Shown here one piece after another: positions 51,693-60,432 of a stretch of DNA of 60,801 nt (positions within the stretch are counted from its first letter, which is position 1; each line of letters opens with the position of its first letter). The position numbers and the translations under genes were made by a program. The notes beneath the pieces were generated by a model that saw only the letters and a list, made by a program, of their open reading frames with translations, was not told the DNA's origin and did not search any database. This DNA comes from Chryseobacterium sp. R2A-55 (GTDB taxonomy: Bacteria; Bacteroidota; Bacteroidia; Flavobacteriales; Weeksellaceae), in contig NZ_JACBFP010000014.1 of assembly GCF_021401085.1 (NCBI RefSeq), positions 1-60,801 on the forward strand. The letters are read 5' to 3'.

Positions 51693-52823
51693 TTAATTAT
51701 TTACCGACATAGAATATGTTCGTCTTCGCTTATGGTTCACTGGTTCATAATCCTGCCAAAGAAGCTGCACGCTCTTGTTTTCCTCAAGTTCGGGATTGGT
51801 TTCAGCGAATTGGATTCCCATTTTACTGAACCGCTCGAAAATTTCTTTAAAAATGATTGCAGTCACTCCTCTTCTTTGGTAATCCGGATGGATTCCGATG
51901 AGATAGAAGTTGGCACGGTCGTTCTTTTTCCCGGCCTGCAAAAAATGCCACCAACCAAACGGAAAAAGCTTCCCGTTCGCTTTCTGCAAAGCTTTGGAAT
52001 AGGAAGGCATGGTGATGGCAAACGAAATCAGCTGCTGATTTTCGTCTTCCACGCAGATGATGTAGTTTTTGTTGATGAATGGGAAATATTTCTCTTTGTA
52101 GGTTTGCTTCTCTTCCTCTGAAATAGGGGTATATGTGGAAAGCGAACTGTAGGTTCTATCCAATAACTCAAACATGGAATCCACGAGTGGCAGAATTTCA
52201 GACTTCTTTTTAAATTTGATGACCTTCAGTCTGTATTTCTGTGCGATTAAATCGCTGAATTTCACTATCTTTTCCGGAAGCGTTTCCGGGAATTTCATTT
52301 CGAACTCCACCCATTCTTTTTCTTTGACTAAACCGATTCTTTCTAAATGTTCAGGATAATAGTCGAAGTTGTAAAGTCCGATCATGGTTGCCAATTTGTC
52401 ATAACCGCAAGTCAACATGCCCGCTTTGTCCAGATTGGTGAAGCCCATCGGTCCTTCAATCTTTGGAATATTATTTTCCCTGGCAAAATTGATTGCGGTA
52501 TCCAATAATTTTTTGGAAACTTTAAAATCGTTAATAAAATCCAACCAACCAAAACGCACCTTGCTGATTCCCAATTCCTTTTCCTCTTTTCGGTTAATGA
52601 TTACGGCAATTCTTCCGACTACTTTTCCATCCTGCACCGCGAGATATTTCTTCGCTTCAGAATAGGCTAGAGCGGGATTTTCTTTTGGATTCCAAACCTT
52701 TTTTTCGTCAATAATTAATGGTGGAACGTAATATTGGTTATTTTTATAAAGTTCCATCGGAAATCTGATGAATTTTTTTAATTCACCGGCATCTTTTACT
52801 TCAATTACAACTATTTCAGACAT
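51693..52823 (-). CDS. GNAT-like acyltransferase (YghO-type)
   Basis: A 376-residue protein. The C-terminal part has YLIGIHPDYQRRGVTAIIFKEIFE, the acetyl-CoA binding motif of GNAT proteins, and the N-terminal part has AVQDGKVVGRIAVIIN and GPMGFTNLDKAGML, typical of the long YghO-like family in Bacteroidota. The acceptor substrate is unknown. It has its own -7 element and appears to be the first gene of its unit. Confidence 0.8.
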   Translation of the reverse strand: MSEIVVIEVKDAGELKKFIRFPMELYKNNQYYVPPLIIDEKKVWNPKENPALAYSEAKKYLAVQDGKVVGRIAVIINRKEEKELGISKVRFGWLDFINDFKVSKKLLDTAINFARENNIPKIEGPMGFTNLDKAGMLTCGYDKLATMIGLYNFDYYPEHLERIGLVKEKEWVEFEMKFPETLPEKIVKFSDLIAQKYRLKVIKFKKKSEILPLVDSMFELLDRTYSSLSTYTPISEEEKQTYKEKYFPFINKNYIICVEDENQQLISFAITMPSYSKALQKANGKLFPFGWWHFLQAGKKNDRANFYLIGIHPDYQRRGVTAIIFKEIFERFSKMGIQFAETNPELEENKSVQLLWQDYEPVNHKRRRTYSMSVNN

Positions 52824-52842
52824 CTGTTTAGATTTGAATTAA

Positions 52843-52850
52843 CAAAGATA
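52843..52850 (-). promoter_or_regulatory. -7 promoter element (TATCTTTG) of the GNAT-like gene
   Basis: TATCTTTG on the minus strand, about 20 nt before the start codon; no -33 at regular spacing. Confidence 0.5.
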
Positions 52851-52930
52851 AATATCTCAAGGAACATGCGAAACTTTGGCACGCTATTTACTTGTAAAAA
52901 GGCAATTTATTTAAAACTAAAAAAGAGGAA

Positions 52931-53617
52931 ATGGGAAGTTATTATTTAATTATTGGGGTGATTTTCATCGTCAGTATGATTGTTCAAAACCGTTTGAAGT
53001 CGAAATTCGCTTACTATTCGCAGGTGCAGTTGCAAAACGGAATGTCGGGAAAGGAAATTGCCGAAAAAATGTTGAGAGACAACAATATCAATGATGTTCA
53101 GGTGATTTCCGTACCGGGAAGACTGACTGATCATTACAATCCAGCCGATAAAACGGTGAATCTTTCAGAAGAAGTATATATGCAGAGAAATGCCGCAGCA
53201 GCAGCTGTTGCAGCACACGAATGTGGACATGCCGTGCAGCATGCAGTTGGGTATTCCATGCTGCAGCTCCGGTCGAAAATGGTTCCGATCGTGAATATAT
53301 CATCCAGATTATTGCAGTTTGTTTTGATGGCAGGTATTCTGGTCATGGCATCCAGCGGAAATAAAACGCTTTTGACCATTGGAGTTGTTCTTTTTGCGGT
53401 GACCACTTTGTTTGCGTTCGTGACTTTGCCGGTGGAATATGACGCAAGTAACCGAGCGCTGAAATGGCTGGAAACCTCGGGAACATTAGGGAGAAGTGAG
53501 CATGACGCGGCACAGGATTCTTTGAAATGGGCGGCAAGAACTTACGTCGTTGCAGCTCTGGGTTCACTGGCGCAGTTGATTTATTTCGCTTCTATGCTAA
53601 GTGGAAGACGGGATTAA
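52931..53617 (+). CDS. membrane zinc metallopeptidase (Zn_peptidase_2 family)
   Basis: A 228-residue integral membrane protein with an N-terminal helix (3-18), the zinc motif HECGH at 96-100, and two or three further helices (about 122-140, 145-163 and 205-222). It matches the neutral zinc peptidase family PF04298, for which the role is poorly known. It is followed by its own terminator. The active site probably faces the cytoplasm or membrane interface. Confidence 0.9.
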   Translation: MGSYYLIIGVIFIVSMIVQNRLKSKFAYYSQVQLQNGMSGKEIAEKMLRDNNINDVQVISVPGRLTDHYNPADKTVNLSEEVYMQRNAAAAAVAAHECGHAVQHAVGYSMLQLRSKMVPIVNISSRLLQFVLMAGILVMASSGNKTLLTIGVVLFAVTTLFAFVTLPVEYDASNRALKWLETSGTLGRSEHDAAQDSLKWAARTYVVAALGSLAQLIYFASMLSGRRD

Positions 53618-53637
53618 AAATAGAGAAAATCATTGTG

Positions 53638-53677
53638 GGGTAATTTATAGAATTTGTAAATTACCCTTTATTTTTTT
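53638..53677 (+). terminator. terminator of the zinc peptidase gene
   Basis: GGGTAATTTA/TAAATTACCC hairpin followed by TTTATTTTTTT. The folP ATG lies nine bases beyond. Confidence 0.9.
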
Positions 53678-53686
53678 ACATATATT

Positions 53687-54553
53687 ATGAAAGCAACCTC
53701 TCAGAATATTCTTGATGTCGATCGCCATTTCTCAATTAATTGTTGCGGAAAACTGGTGAATCTGGATGCTCCGAAAATCATGGGGATTCTGAATCTGACT
53801 CCGGATTCCTTCTCTGATGGTGGAAGGTTTGATGACGAAAAGTCAGCGTTGGTTCACGCCGAACAAATGGTGAAAGAAGGAGCCCACATTATAGATATCG
53901 GGCCACAGTCAACGAGACCAAATGCGGAATTTTTAAGCCCTCAGGAAGAAATTCGCAGAATTGGAAATATGATTTCTATCATTAAGAAAGAGTTTCCAGA
54001 AGTTTTGATATCCCTGGATACTTTTTATGCAGAGGTCGTGAAATTCGGTTTCGATCAGGGAATCGACATTGTGAACGATATTTCCGGCGGAAATTATGAT
54101 GATAAAATGTTCGAAACAGTAGGAGAGACTGGGCTTCCCTATATTCTGATGCATGTCAATCCAACCTACCCATCGATGCACGAAAAGCTGATCGAGGAAG
54201 ACGTGATCTTAAACATCAACAGATATTTTTCCGGTAAAGTGCTTCAATTGCAGGAAACTGGAGTGAAGGATATCATTTTGGACCCCGGTTTCGGATTTGG
54301 AAAAACCGTGGCACAAAATCACCAAACGATGGACGAACTGGAGTTTGTCGGGTTTGGAAAAATGCCTTTATTGGTGGGAATCTCCCGAAAATCGTTCATT
54401 TATAAACCGCTGGGTAAATCACCTTTGGAAATCAATGAAGAAACACAGCGGCTTCATAAAAAAGCGTTACAAAAAGGAGCAAAAATTCTTCGTGTGCATG
54501 ATGTGGCTGAAACCTTTAAGACCATTCGCGATTTTGAAAATTCAGGGCTCTAA
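53687..54553 (+). CDS. folP: dihydropteroate synthase
   Basis: A 288-residue TIM-barrel enzyme joining p-aminobenzoate and hydroxymethyl-dihydropterin pyrophosphate in folate synthesis; the target of sulfonamides. IMGILNLTPDSFSDGGRF is the pterin-site signature, IDIGPQSTRPN the second motif, and DPGFGFGKT the third. The C terminus overlaps the convergent gene by 4 nt. Confidence 0.97.
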   Translation: MKATSQNILDVDRHFSINCCGKLVNLDAPKIMGILNLTPDSFSDGGRFDDEKSALVHAEQMVKEGAHIIDIGPQSTRPNAEFLSPQEEIRRIGNMISIIKKEFPEVLISLDTFYAEVVKFGFDQGIDIVNDISGGNYDDKMFETVGETGLPYILMHVNPTYPSMHEKLIEEDVILNINRYFSGKVLQLQETGVKDIILDPGFGFGKTVAQNHQTMDELEFVGFGKMPLLVGISRKSFIYKPLGKSPLEINEETQRLHKKALQKGAKILRVHDVAETFKTIRDFENSGL

Positions 54554-55047
54554 ATCAGCTGCTCCATACTGGAAGTAGCTTTGTTTTTTTCGTATTGCTC
54601 CAATTTTTCGCGGACCCATCTCAATAAAATGGGTGCCAGATAAATCAAGGCGACACCGATCAGTTTTTTCTTCCAACCAGCACCATATAGATTTTTCTTG
54701 GCATAATTTCCGACGAATGCAACCGCGCTCATCTTGAGTGCGTTTTCGATCATGTTCGCACCGGCATCGCTTTTGACAAAACCAAAAATGTCGTGTTTGT
54801 TCATAAAATAATCCTTGATGGAATTCGAAATCTCTTTCACTATTTTTCCGGTATCCAGCGAGACTTTTGTTTCGCCGCCCGGCTCGGTTTCCTCTTTCAG
54901 GAATGGATCGGTAAAACCTTTGGTCAAAACGCTTAAGCTTTCTTTAGTATTTTCGAAAGTCAGTAAATCTTCCATTTCGGCTACCTCCTTTTTTAAGAGT
55001 GCCTTTTTTCTTCGTAATTCCTCTAATCCGCTGTATCTTGTTCCCAT
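54550..55047 (-). CDS. unknown protein of the YtxH/holin-like envelope cluster
   Basis: A 165-residue protein with an N-terminal coiled coil (LEELRRKKALLKKEVAEMEDLL) and one weak hydrophobic segment near residues 131-146 (LIGVALIYLAPILL). Not recognised by name. It follows the holin-like gene by 4 nt, and its stop overlaps the folP stop. Its place in a conserved envelope-stress-type trio suggests a membrane role. Confidence 0.7.
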   Translation of the reverse strand: MGTRYSGLEELRRKKALLKKEVAEMEDLLTFENTKESLSVLTKGFTDPFLKEETEPGGETKVSLDTGKIVKEISNSIKDYFMNKHDIFGFVKSDAGANMIENALKMSAVAFVGNYAKKNLYGAGWKKKLIGVALIYLAPILLRWVREKLEQYEKNKATSSMEQLI

Positions 55048-55051
55048 TATT

Positions 55052-55360
55052 TTAATCGTTTAAAGATTCCAGGATTTTGTTGGCCACTTGTTCTTTGATG
55101 GATTTTCTGCGCCAAAAAAGAACCAACAAAATCAACAAATAAAATGCTGCCACGATTAGAATCCCGTAGCCATAATTGTCCAAATATTCGCCAATGAGGA
55201 ATCCGATTCCGAAAAGTAGCAGTATCACAAAAAACAATGCACTGAAAGCGGTCAAAACCAAAAAAGCCAATGCGCCGATCAAGGTGACCGATTTTTCGGT
55301 TACTTCCATTTTAAGAAGATCTGCTCTTTTTATGGCATAATCTTTTATAAGGTGAAGCAT
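55052..55360 (-). CDS. phage holin family (PF07332/DUF1469-like) membrane protein
   Basis: A 102-residue protein with two membrane helices (about 28-50 and 62-85) and an amphipathic N terminus. The family name is historical; these are chromosomal envelope proteins and no phage genes are near. It is translated together with the downstream gene. Confidence 0.85.
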   Translation of the reverse strand: MLHLIKDYAIKRADLLKMEVTEKSVTLIGALAFLVLTAFSALFFVILLLFGIGFLIGEYLDNYGYGILIVAAFYLLILLVLFWRRKSIKEQVANKILESLND

Positions 55361-55384
55361 AATATTTTTTTTAAAATTACAAAA

Positions 55385-55412
55385 AAAGGAACTTATTTCG
55401 CAAAGTTCCTTT
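55385..55412 (-). terminator. terminator of the YtxH gene
   Basis: AAAGGAAC/GTTCCTTT hairpin with a run of T on the minus strand, 29 nt after the YtxH stop, separating it from the holin-like gene. Confidence 0.8.
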
Positions 55413-55441
55413 CTATTTCTAATGAATAAAACGGAATCCTA

Positions 55442-55825
55442 TTATGATTTCAGTCCGTCTAATTCTGTTTCCACGTCTTTCACGACTTCGGCAGTTTTCG
55501 CCACTGCTTGATCCTTGTATCTGTCATAGCCTTCTTTCACGGTAGAAGCCACGTTTTTAGCGGTTTCTTTCACTTGTGCAGAGAGGGTTTGATAGTTATC
55601 CTTCACCTTTTCAGAGAGGTCCTGGTATTGAGCCTTTGCTTTCTCAGTGGTTTTTCCGTATTGGTCAACCGCCTGATCTTTTAAATCGTTGGCTTTCTTT
55701 TTGATTTTCTTTCTGGTTTCTTTACCTTCTTCTGGAGCATAAAGCATTCCCAGAACTACACCTGCTGCTGCACCTGCAAGTAAACCTGCCAAAACGCCAG
55801 CTGCGTTATTTCTTTTTTTAGACAT
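55442..55825 (-). CDS. YtxH domain protein
   Basis: A 127-residue protein with a glycine/alanine-rich membrane segment (VLAGLLAGAAAGVVLGMLYAP) and then a long Lys/Glu/Ala helix with repeats of the type K-x-x-x-x-x-x-A-K, ending DVETELDGLKS. YtxH proteins are associated with general stress and the cell envelope. It is a monocistronic unit upstream of the holin-like pair. Confidence 0.88.
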   Translation of the reverse strand: MSKKRNNAAGVLAGLLAGAAAGVVLGMLYAPEEGKETRKKIKKKANDLKDQAVDQYGKTTEKAKAQYQDLSEKVKDNYQTLSAQVKETAKNVASTVKEGYDRYKDQAVAKTAEVVKDVETELDGLKS

Positions 55826-55930
55826 TTTTAGATATTTTTATTGTTAATAGTTAAGTAATTGTGTTTTTTGATTTCCTCCTAAAGTTACAATTAATATACC
55901 ATTTAAAAAAAAGAAATTCATAAAAAAATG

Positions 55931-56605
55931 TTAAAAGTCATCAATATAGGAAAGAATCAGTTCAATGGTCTGGTTTTTATTGAGGTGGGTATTGTCAATC
56001 AAAATGGCATCATCGGCTTTCCTTAAAGGTGCCACTTCTCTTTCACTATCTGTTTTATCTCTGGAAATCAGGTTTTCTCTCACGGTTTTTTCATCGGTTT
56101 GGATGCCTAAATTGGTGAGTTCCAAAAATCTTCTGTTGGTTCTTTCTTCCACACTTGCGGTGAGAAAAAATTTGTAGTCCGCATTGGGCAAAACCACGGT
56201 CCCGATATCTCTTCCGTCTAAGATTACGCCACCTTGCGCTGCAATCGAACGCTGGGTTTCCATCAGGAAGTCGCGGACTTCTTTTTGAGCGGCAATCCAA
56301 CTTACGTTTGCAGAAACCTCATTGGTCCTGATTTCTTTTGAAATGTCTTTTCCATTAAGAAAAAGGACCAGGTCATCACCGATCTGTTTAAACTCGAGTT
56401 TGATTTGCTTTAGATTCTTAATGAAAGCTTGAAGATTGATTTCACCCGATTCGTTTTGGCAGCAAGTGTTCGCAAAATAAGTCACGCCTCGGTAAAGCGC
56501 GCCCGTGTCCATGTGCACCAAACCCAATTTTTTTGCGATCACTTTGGAAATCGAACTTTTCCCGGTGCTCGAATAACCGTCAATGGCGATTACAGGTTTT
56601 CTCAT
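55931..56605 (-). CDS. cmk: cytidylate kinase
   Basis: A 224-residue kinase that phosphorylates CMP and dCMP. The P-loop is IDGYSSTGKSS, the mononucleotide part includes MDTGALYRG, and VILDGRDIGTVVLP is a Cmk signature. The start is MRKPVIAIDG; the upstream frame adds 40 residues without family similarity and runs into porQ. The 94-nt gap after porQ has no promoter I can name. Confidence 0.96.
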   Translation of the reverse strand: MRKPVIAIDGYSSTGKSSISKVIAKKLGLVHMDTGALYRGVTYFANTCCQNESGEINLQAFIKNLKQIKLEFKQIGDDLVLFLNGKDISKEIRTNEVSANVSWIAAQKEVRDFLMETQRSIAAQGGVILDGRDIGTVVLPNADYKFFLTASVEERTNRRFLELTNLGIQTDEKTVRENLISRDKTDSEREVAPLRKADDAILIDNTHLNKNQTIELILSYIDDF

Positions 56606-56699
56606 ACCGCAAATTTCCTGAAATTTTTTGGAATGTGAAAGCTTAAAATGTTGTTGAAAATTAAGAAAAAATTCGGTTTCTTCAGCTGACCGTTTTGAT

Positions 56700-57698
56700 C
56701 TATCTGCGGTTTCCGCCGAGTTCAATCAGATCCATGGCAATCCCAAACATATTCAGATTGGCTGAATTATGGTATCTTACGTGTGCATAATCAAATTTGA
56801 AGTAGGAAATCTTAATCCCAAAACCAGCAGAAAGCCCGGCAAAACTGCGTTGGTCAATGACGGCGAGTTCATTTCCACGCTTGACATTGTAACCCAACCT
56901 CACATTGAAAGACTGTCCCGGAAAAAGTTCTGCCCCGAAAGAGAAATGGTCGGCTATTTTTCGGAGTTTGCTGATCGGTTGCCCATTGTTATCGTAGTCC
57001 TGTGAAATGTCGTATTGCTGCAAATCGTGCGCGGTAATGGTAAATGCCAAAGGAAAATCGTCCAAAATTCTGGTGTAGCCCAAATCCACCCGAAATGCTA
57101 CCGTTTCGCGAACTCCATTATAAGGTTTGAACTGATACCCGAAGTTCCTGAAAACCAAAGCCACTGTTTCATTGCTTTGTGCATTGTGGTAAGTAACACC
57201 TGCGGTTCCCACTACCGCCATCGAAGTATAATTGTCGATTTTTGAAGTCACGAAATTCACGCCACCACCAATGGTGAAATCTTCATCAAATTGGTAAGCG
57301 TAGCTTGCTCCGATAGAGGCATCCATGGCAGAAAACGCTCCATTCGTCACCGCACTTTCATCGGTTCTCGGCATGTTTCCATAATCCATGTATTTCGCAT
57401 TGAAGCCGATCAGATGGCCTTCAGATAGGTCGCGGACATAAGACAGCGTACCATAGTTGGTTCCGGCAAGATAAGACGCATAGTTGAGAGAAACCATCTT
57501 GTCCTGCTCCAGATTCATCAAACCGGGATTGGTTCCAGAAAAGGCTACGTCATAATCACGCACAGAAACCGCATCACCACCCAAAGCCGCCTGTCTCGCA
57601 GAAACGGGAGTGTTCAGGAAGGGATAGACATTTGTTCCCACCTGAGAAAACAGAAAGGAAGAACAGGAGAGGAGTGAAACAATTGATAGTTTTTTCAA
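56700..57698 (-). CDS. porQ: type IX secretion system protein PorQ, TTG start
   Basis: A 332-residue outer-membrane protein of the T9SS attachment complex (with PorU, PorV and PorZ). GTNVYPFLNTPVSARQAALGG is a PorQ signature. The chosen TTG gives MKKLSIVSLLSCSSFLFSQ, a proper signal peptide; the longer frame at 57728 starts upstream of the -7 element and adds ten residues. It sits next to cmk, a common arrangement in Bacteroidota. The three T9SS cargo proteins in this window depend on the system. Confidence 0.93.
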   Translation of the reverse strand: MKKLSIVSLLSCSSFLFSQVGTNVYPFLNTPVSARQAALGGDAVSVRDYDVAFSGTNPGLMNLEQDKMVSLNYASYLAGTNYGTLSYVRDLSEGHLIGFNAKYMDYGNMPRTDESAVTNGAFSAMDASIGASYAYQFDEDFTIGGGVNFVTSKIDNYTSMAVVGTAGVTYHNAQSNETVALVFRNFGYQFKPYNGVRETVAFRVDLGYTRILDDFPLAFTITAHDLQQYDISQDYDNNGQPISKLRKIADHFSFGAELFPGQSFNVRLGYNVKRGNELAVIDQRSFAGLSAGFGIKISYFKFDYAHVRYHNSANLNMFGIAMDLIELGGNRR

Positions 57699-57714
57699 AT
57701 CAGCGGTTGACGTG

Positions 57715-57722
57715 CAAAAATA
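57715..57722 (-). promoter_or_regulatory. -7 promoter element (TATTTTTGC) of porQ
   Basis: TATTTTTGC on the minus strand, 17 nt before the TTG start at 57698. It supports the shorter start. A second element (TATATTTGC) lies at 57757-57764. Confidence 0.55.
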
Positions 57723-57794
57723 AGACAATTAGATTTTTTTGGAAAATAATTCCCCGCAAATATAATTCTATTAACGAAATTATCTCGGTTTCCT

Positions 57795-57802
57795 TATATT
57801 TG
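57795..57802 (+). promoter_or_regulatory. -7 promoter element (TATATTTGC) of pyrH
   Basis: Exact TAnnTTTG match followed by C, 28 nt before the pyrH ATG; no -33 TTG at the standard place. Confidence 0.55.
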
Positions 57803-57830
57803 CAATGAAAAAATCTGTAACATTTTAAAA

Positions 57831-58556
57831 ATGAAATATAAAAGAATCCTCCTGAAGTTGAGTGGTGAGGCTTTAATGGGAAATCGACAATATGGGATCG
57901 ACACCGACCGTTTGATAGATTATGCCCATGAGATCAAGAAAGTAGTGGAGAAAGGCTGTGAAGTGGCCATCGTTATCGGTGGTGGAAACATCTTCCGGGG
58001 AGTTGCCGGAGCCGCCAAAGGAATGGACCGGGTACAGGGAGATTATATGGGAATGCTTGCAACAGTCATCAACGGAATGGCTTTGCAGGGAGCTTTAGAA
58101 GATGCCGGAGTTTTCACCCGACTTCAATCTGCCATTGAAATGGACAAAGTGGCCGAACCTTTCATCAAAAGACGTGCGGTGAGGCATTTGGAAAAGGGGA
58201 GAGTGGTGATTTTCGGGGCAGGAACCGGAAATCCGTATTTTACTACAGACACAGCGGCAACTTTGAGGGCGATTGAAATCGATGCAGATGTGATCCTGAA
58301 AGGAACCAGAGTAGATGGAATCTATGACTGCGATCCCGAAAAAAATGAAAACGCGGTGAAATTTAACTCGCTCACTTTTGAAGAAGTTTTTGAAAAAGGA
58401 ATAAAAGTGATGGATATGACTGCATTTACTTTAAGTCACGAAAATAAATTGCCAATTATCGTTTTCGACATGAACAAAGAAGGAAACCTTCTGAAAATAG
58501 TGGAAGGAGAAAAAATTGGAACCTTGGTTAATTTAGGGGCAATCAGTAACGAGTAA
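57831..58556 (+). CDS. pyrH: UMP kinase
   Basis: A 241-residue hexameric kinase making UDP in pyrimidine synthesis. [13 protein letters not shown] is the phosphate-binding start, [11 protein letters not shown] the second motif, and [16 protein letters not shown] the UMP-site motif. It shares an operon with frr, with a 15-nt spacer. Divergent from porQ. Confidence 0.97.
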   Translation: MKYKRILLKLSGEALMGNRQYGIDTDRLIDYAHEIKKVVEKGCEVAIVIGGGNIFRGVAGAAKGMDRVQGDYMGMLATVINGMALQGALEDAGVFTRLQSAIEMDKVAEPFIKRRAVRHLEKGRVVIFGAGTGNPYFTTDTAATLRAIEIDADVILKGTRVDGIYDCDPEKNENAVKFNSLTFEEVFEKGIKVMDMTAFTLSHENKLPIIVFDMNKEGNLLKIVEGEKIGTLVNLGAISNE

Positions 58557-58571
58557 CAAGAAATTAGCAAT

Positions 58572-59126
58572 ATGGAAGAAATAGAACTAACAATTGAAAT
58601 GGTGAAGCAGGAAATGGATTCTGCACTGAAACACCTTGATCATGCTTTTCAAAAAATCCGTGCCGGAAGAGCTTCCACCACGATGATTCAGGATGTGATG
58701 GTGGAATATTACGGCGCACCGACTCCAATCAGCCAGGTTGCAAACCTGATGGTTCCGGATGCGATGACGATCTCCATTCAACCTTGGGACAAGACCGCGA
58801 TCGGTGCCATTGAAAAAGCAATCATCAATTCCAATTTGGGATTCGCCCCTTCCAATAACGGCGAAAACATCATCCTGAATGTTCCGCCATTAACCGAAGA
58901 GCGAAGAAGGGAATTGGCGAAAAGTGCAAAGGCGGAAACCGAAGCCACCAAAGTAGTGGTGAGAAACGCCAGACAAGATGGAATGAAAGAGCTGAAAAAA
59001 ATTGAAAACATCTCTGAAGACCTCGTCAAAGACGGAGAAGCAAAAATCCAGGATCTCACCGACAAATATGTAAAACTCTGCGACGAAAAACTGAAAGCGA
59101 AAGAAGCGGAAATTATGAAGGTGTAA
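58572..59126 (+). CDS. frr: ribosome recycling factor
   Basis: A 184-residue factor that splits post-termination ribosomes with EF-G. The three-helix bundle is clear (HLDHAFQKIRAGRASTTMI; LTEERRRELAKSAKAETEATK), interrupted by the beta domain. Last gene of the pyrH-frr operon, followed by a terminator. Confidence 0.97.
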   Translation: MEEIELTIEMVKQEMDSALKHLDHAFQKIRAGRASTTMIQDVMVEYYGAPTPISQVANLMVPDAMTISIQPWDKTAIGAIEKAIINSNLGFAPSNNGENIILNVPPLTEERRRELAKSAKAETEATKVVVRNARQDGMKELKKIENISEDLVKDGEAKIQDLTDKYVKLCDEKLKAKEAEIMKV

Positions 59127-59155
59127 GGTTTTCGGATTTATTGATCAAAATAGGA

Positions 59156-59180
59156 AAGTCCCTTTTTGGGGGCTTTTTTT
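59156..59180 (+). terminator. pyrH-frr terminator
   Basis: AAAGtCCC/GGGGGCTTT hairpin with a TTTTTTT tail, 30 nt after the frr stop. Confidence 0.85.
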
Positions 59181-59327
59181 GATTGTTTTTTTGTGACAAC
59201 AGTTATGCCAGTTTCGTCTTCGCCCTTCTGTCTTCATTTCAACCCGATCTTTTGTTTAGAAGTCTTTCTAAAAGCGCAGGAAGTAGTTTTTTTTATCAAT
59301 GAATGGAATACCAAAAGTCTTTTATGA

Positions 59328-59487
59328 TTTTTAGAATTATTGCTTTTTTTTGTGGCGTTTGGTAGTATTTGGAAGGGGTTCCTGTCTGCCGACAGGCAGG
59401 TTCTGCGGGTTTTCTTCGCTGCAGAATACAAGTTCCCTTATCCACAAAGGTTATTTCGCAGGCAAAGGTTGGGTGACGAAATAAGAA
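59328..59487. repeat. diverged direct repeat R1
   Basis: Begins TTTTTAGAATTATTGCTTTT and ends CAAAGGTTGGGTGACGAA. R2 at 60477-60613 has the same start, TTCCCTTA[TC]CCGCAAAG-type middle and GTTTGGGTGACGAA end in the same order. R1 contains an extra palindrome not present in R2. Confidence 0.75.
59381..59400. repeat. imperfect 20-bp palindrome
   Basis: CCTGTCTGCC followed by GACAGGCAGG. The first half is identical, as its complement, to the 10-mer at 43291-43300. REP-like in style. Confidence 0.6.
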
Positions 59488-59592
59488 AGTTGGGAATGGT
59501 AAAAAGAATTCAAAAACAAATCACTAAATTTGGTTTGACTAATGAGTATTTTTTTAATTTTACAACAAGCTGATTATCATTACAAATTTAAA

Positions 59593-59756
59593 GCGTTAGT
59601 CAGAATTCCCTTACTCGAAAACGGAGTTGTTTTTAGCCGCTAACGAAGAAATTTTTACTATTTTGGATAATCAAATAGTCAAAAAATGAAAACATATAAC
59701 TATTTGATTATCAATATTTAAATTTAACGTTAGTCAGAATTTTACCAGAAATCCCG
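59593..59756. repeat. CGTTAGTCAGAATT direct repeat pair with hairpins
   Basis: CGTTAGTCAGAATT occurs at 59594-59607 and again at 59728-59741. The first copy begins an imperfect hairpin closing at CTAACG (59640-59645) with ACTC/GAGT inner pairs. Between the two lies a perfect 14-bp inverted repeat, GATAATCAAATAGT (59666-59679) and its complement (59699-59712). Confidence 0.75.
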
Positions 59757-59762
59757 AATAAA

Positions 59763-60344
59763 ATGAAAATAACTTTAACTCTTGTAATTTTATTCATTCT
59801 GAACGTTAGTTGCGCAAAAAGTAAAACTGAAGAAAATCAAGAAATAAACAAAATTCTAAATGCGTTTATTAAATATGAATCTGACCGAAAAAATTTAAAA
59901 CCTGAAAAAATATTTTTGGTTAATCCTGAATTGCAAAAATTACAAATTTATGTTCCAAGTCAAAAAGAAATTTTGGGGGAAGAACCAGGACCACCACCCT
60001 TTTTCAATAAAAACATTATTCATTTACTTGACTTTGGCAAAATTGACAAACAAACACGGAAACAAGATTCTCTAAACTTGTTGAAACAAAATAAATACGT
60101 TTTTGATTCCCTAAATATTGATTCAAAACTAAATCCTAACATTAAATTGGCAAATAAAACAGAAATTTATGAACGCATAAATTTATATCAATTTTCAAAT
60201 CCTGTATACTTCAATGATAACCTTGCATACATTGAAACAATATATTATGAAACAGTTTTCGGAATTGGGTTTGGTTACTTATTGGAAAAACAAAAAGATG
60301 GAAGTTGGAAAGTAATAAACATAAGAAACACCTTTATTACCTAA
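59763..60344 (+). CDS. AT-rich accessory lipoprotein, function unknown
   Basis: A 193-residue protein: signal peptide with lipobox NVSC (Cys17), then a Lys/Asn/Ile-rich chain, which reflects very AT-rich codons unlike the neighbouring pyrH and frr. The C-terminal part (YYETVFGIGFGYLLEKQKDGSWKVINI) resembles the NTF2/SnoaL-like end seen in small exported proteins, but this is weak. It is bracketed by diverged direct repeats and followed by a terminator. Codon use and context suggest recent acquisition. Confidence 0.8.
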   Translation: MKITLTLVILFILNVSCAKSKTEENQEINKILNAFIKYESDRKNLKPEKIFLVNPELQKLQIYVPSQKEILGEEPGPPPFFNKNIIHLLDFGKIDKQTRKQDSLNLLKQNKYVFDSLNIDSKLNPNIKLANKTEIYERINLYQFSNPVYFNDNLAYIETIYYETVFGIGFGYLLEKQKDGSWKVINIRNTFIT

Positions 60345-60368
60345 AAAAAACTGCAGGTAATAACTAAG

Positions 60369-60432
60369 CTTTCGTTGGGCTTGAAAAGCCAACAATGAAA
60401 GCCCGTTGAACGGAACCTTCGGGGCTTTTTTG
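60369..60432 (+). terminator. hairpin and terminator after the accessory gene
   Basis: A first imperfect hairpin pairs GCTTTCGTTGG with CCAACAATGAAAGC; then AAGCCC pairs with GGGGCTT before TTTTTTGG. The second is the likely intrinsic terminator. Confidence 0.7.

Larger units (their letters stand above)
59181..59762. other. 580-bp gene-free region with repeats ahead of an accessory gene
   Basis: AT-rich and without a credible ORF. It contains direct repeat R1 (59328-59487), a CCTGTCTGCC-type palindrome, two copies of CGTTAGTCAGAATT, and two hairpins. Each is listed on its own or under findings. Confidence 0.7.

Noticed and set aside
54550..55825. Prophage remnant because of a holin family protein
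   Set aside because: The holin-like protein belongs to a chromosomal envelope family and sits with a YtxH gene; there are no structural, lysis or integrase genes around it.
59593..59756. Integron attC site
   Set aside because: The fold-back ends do not satisfy RYYYAAC and GTTRRRY, and no integrase is present in the window. Kept only as a repeat.
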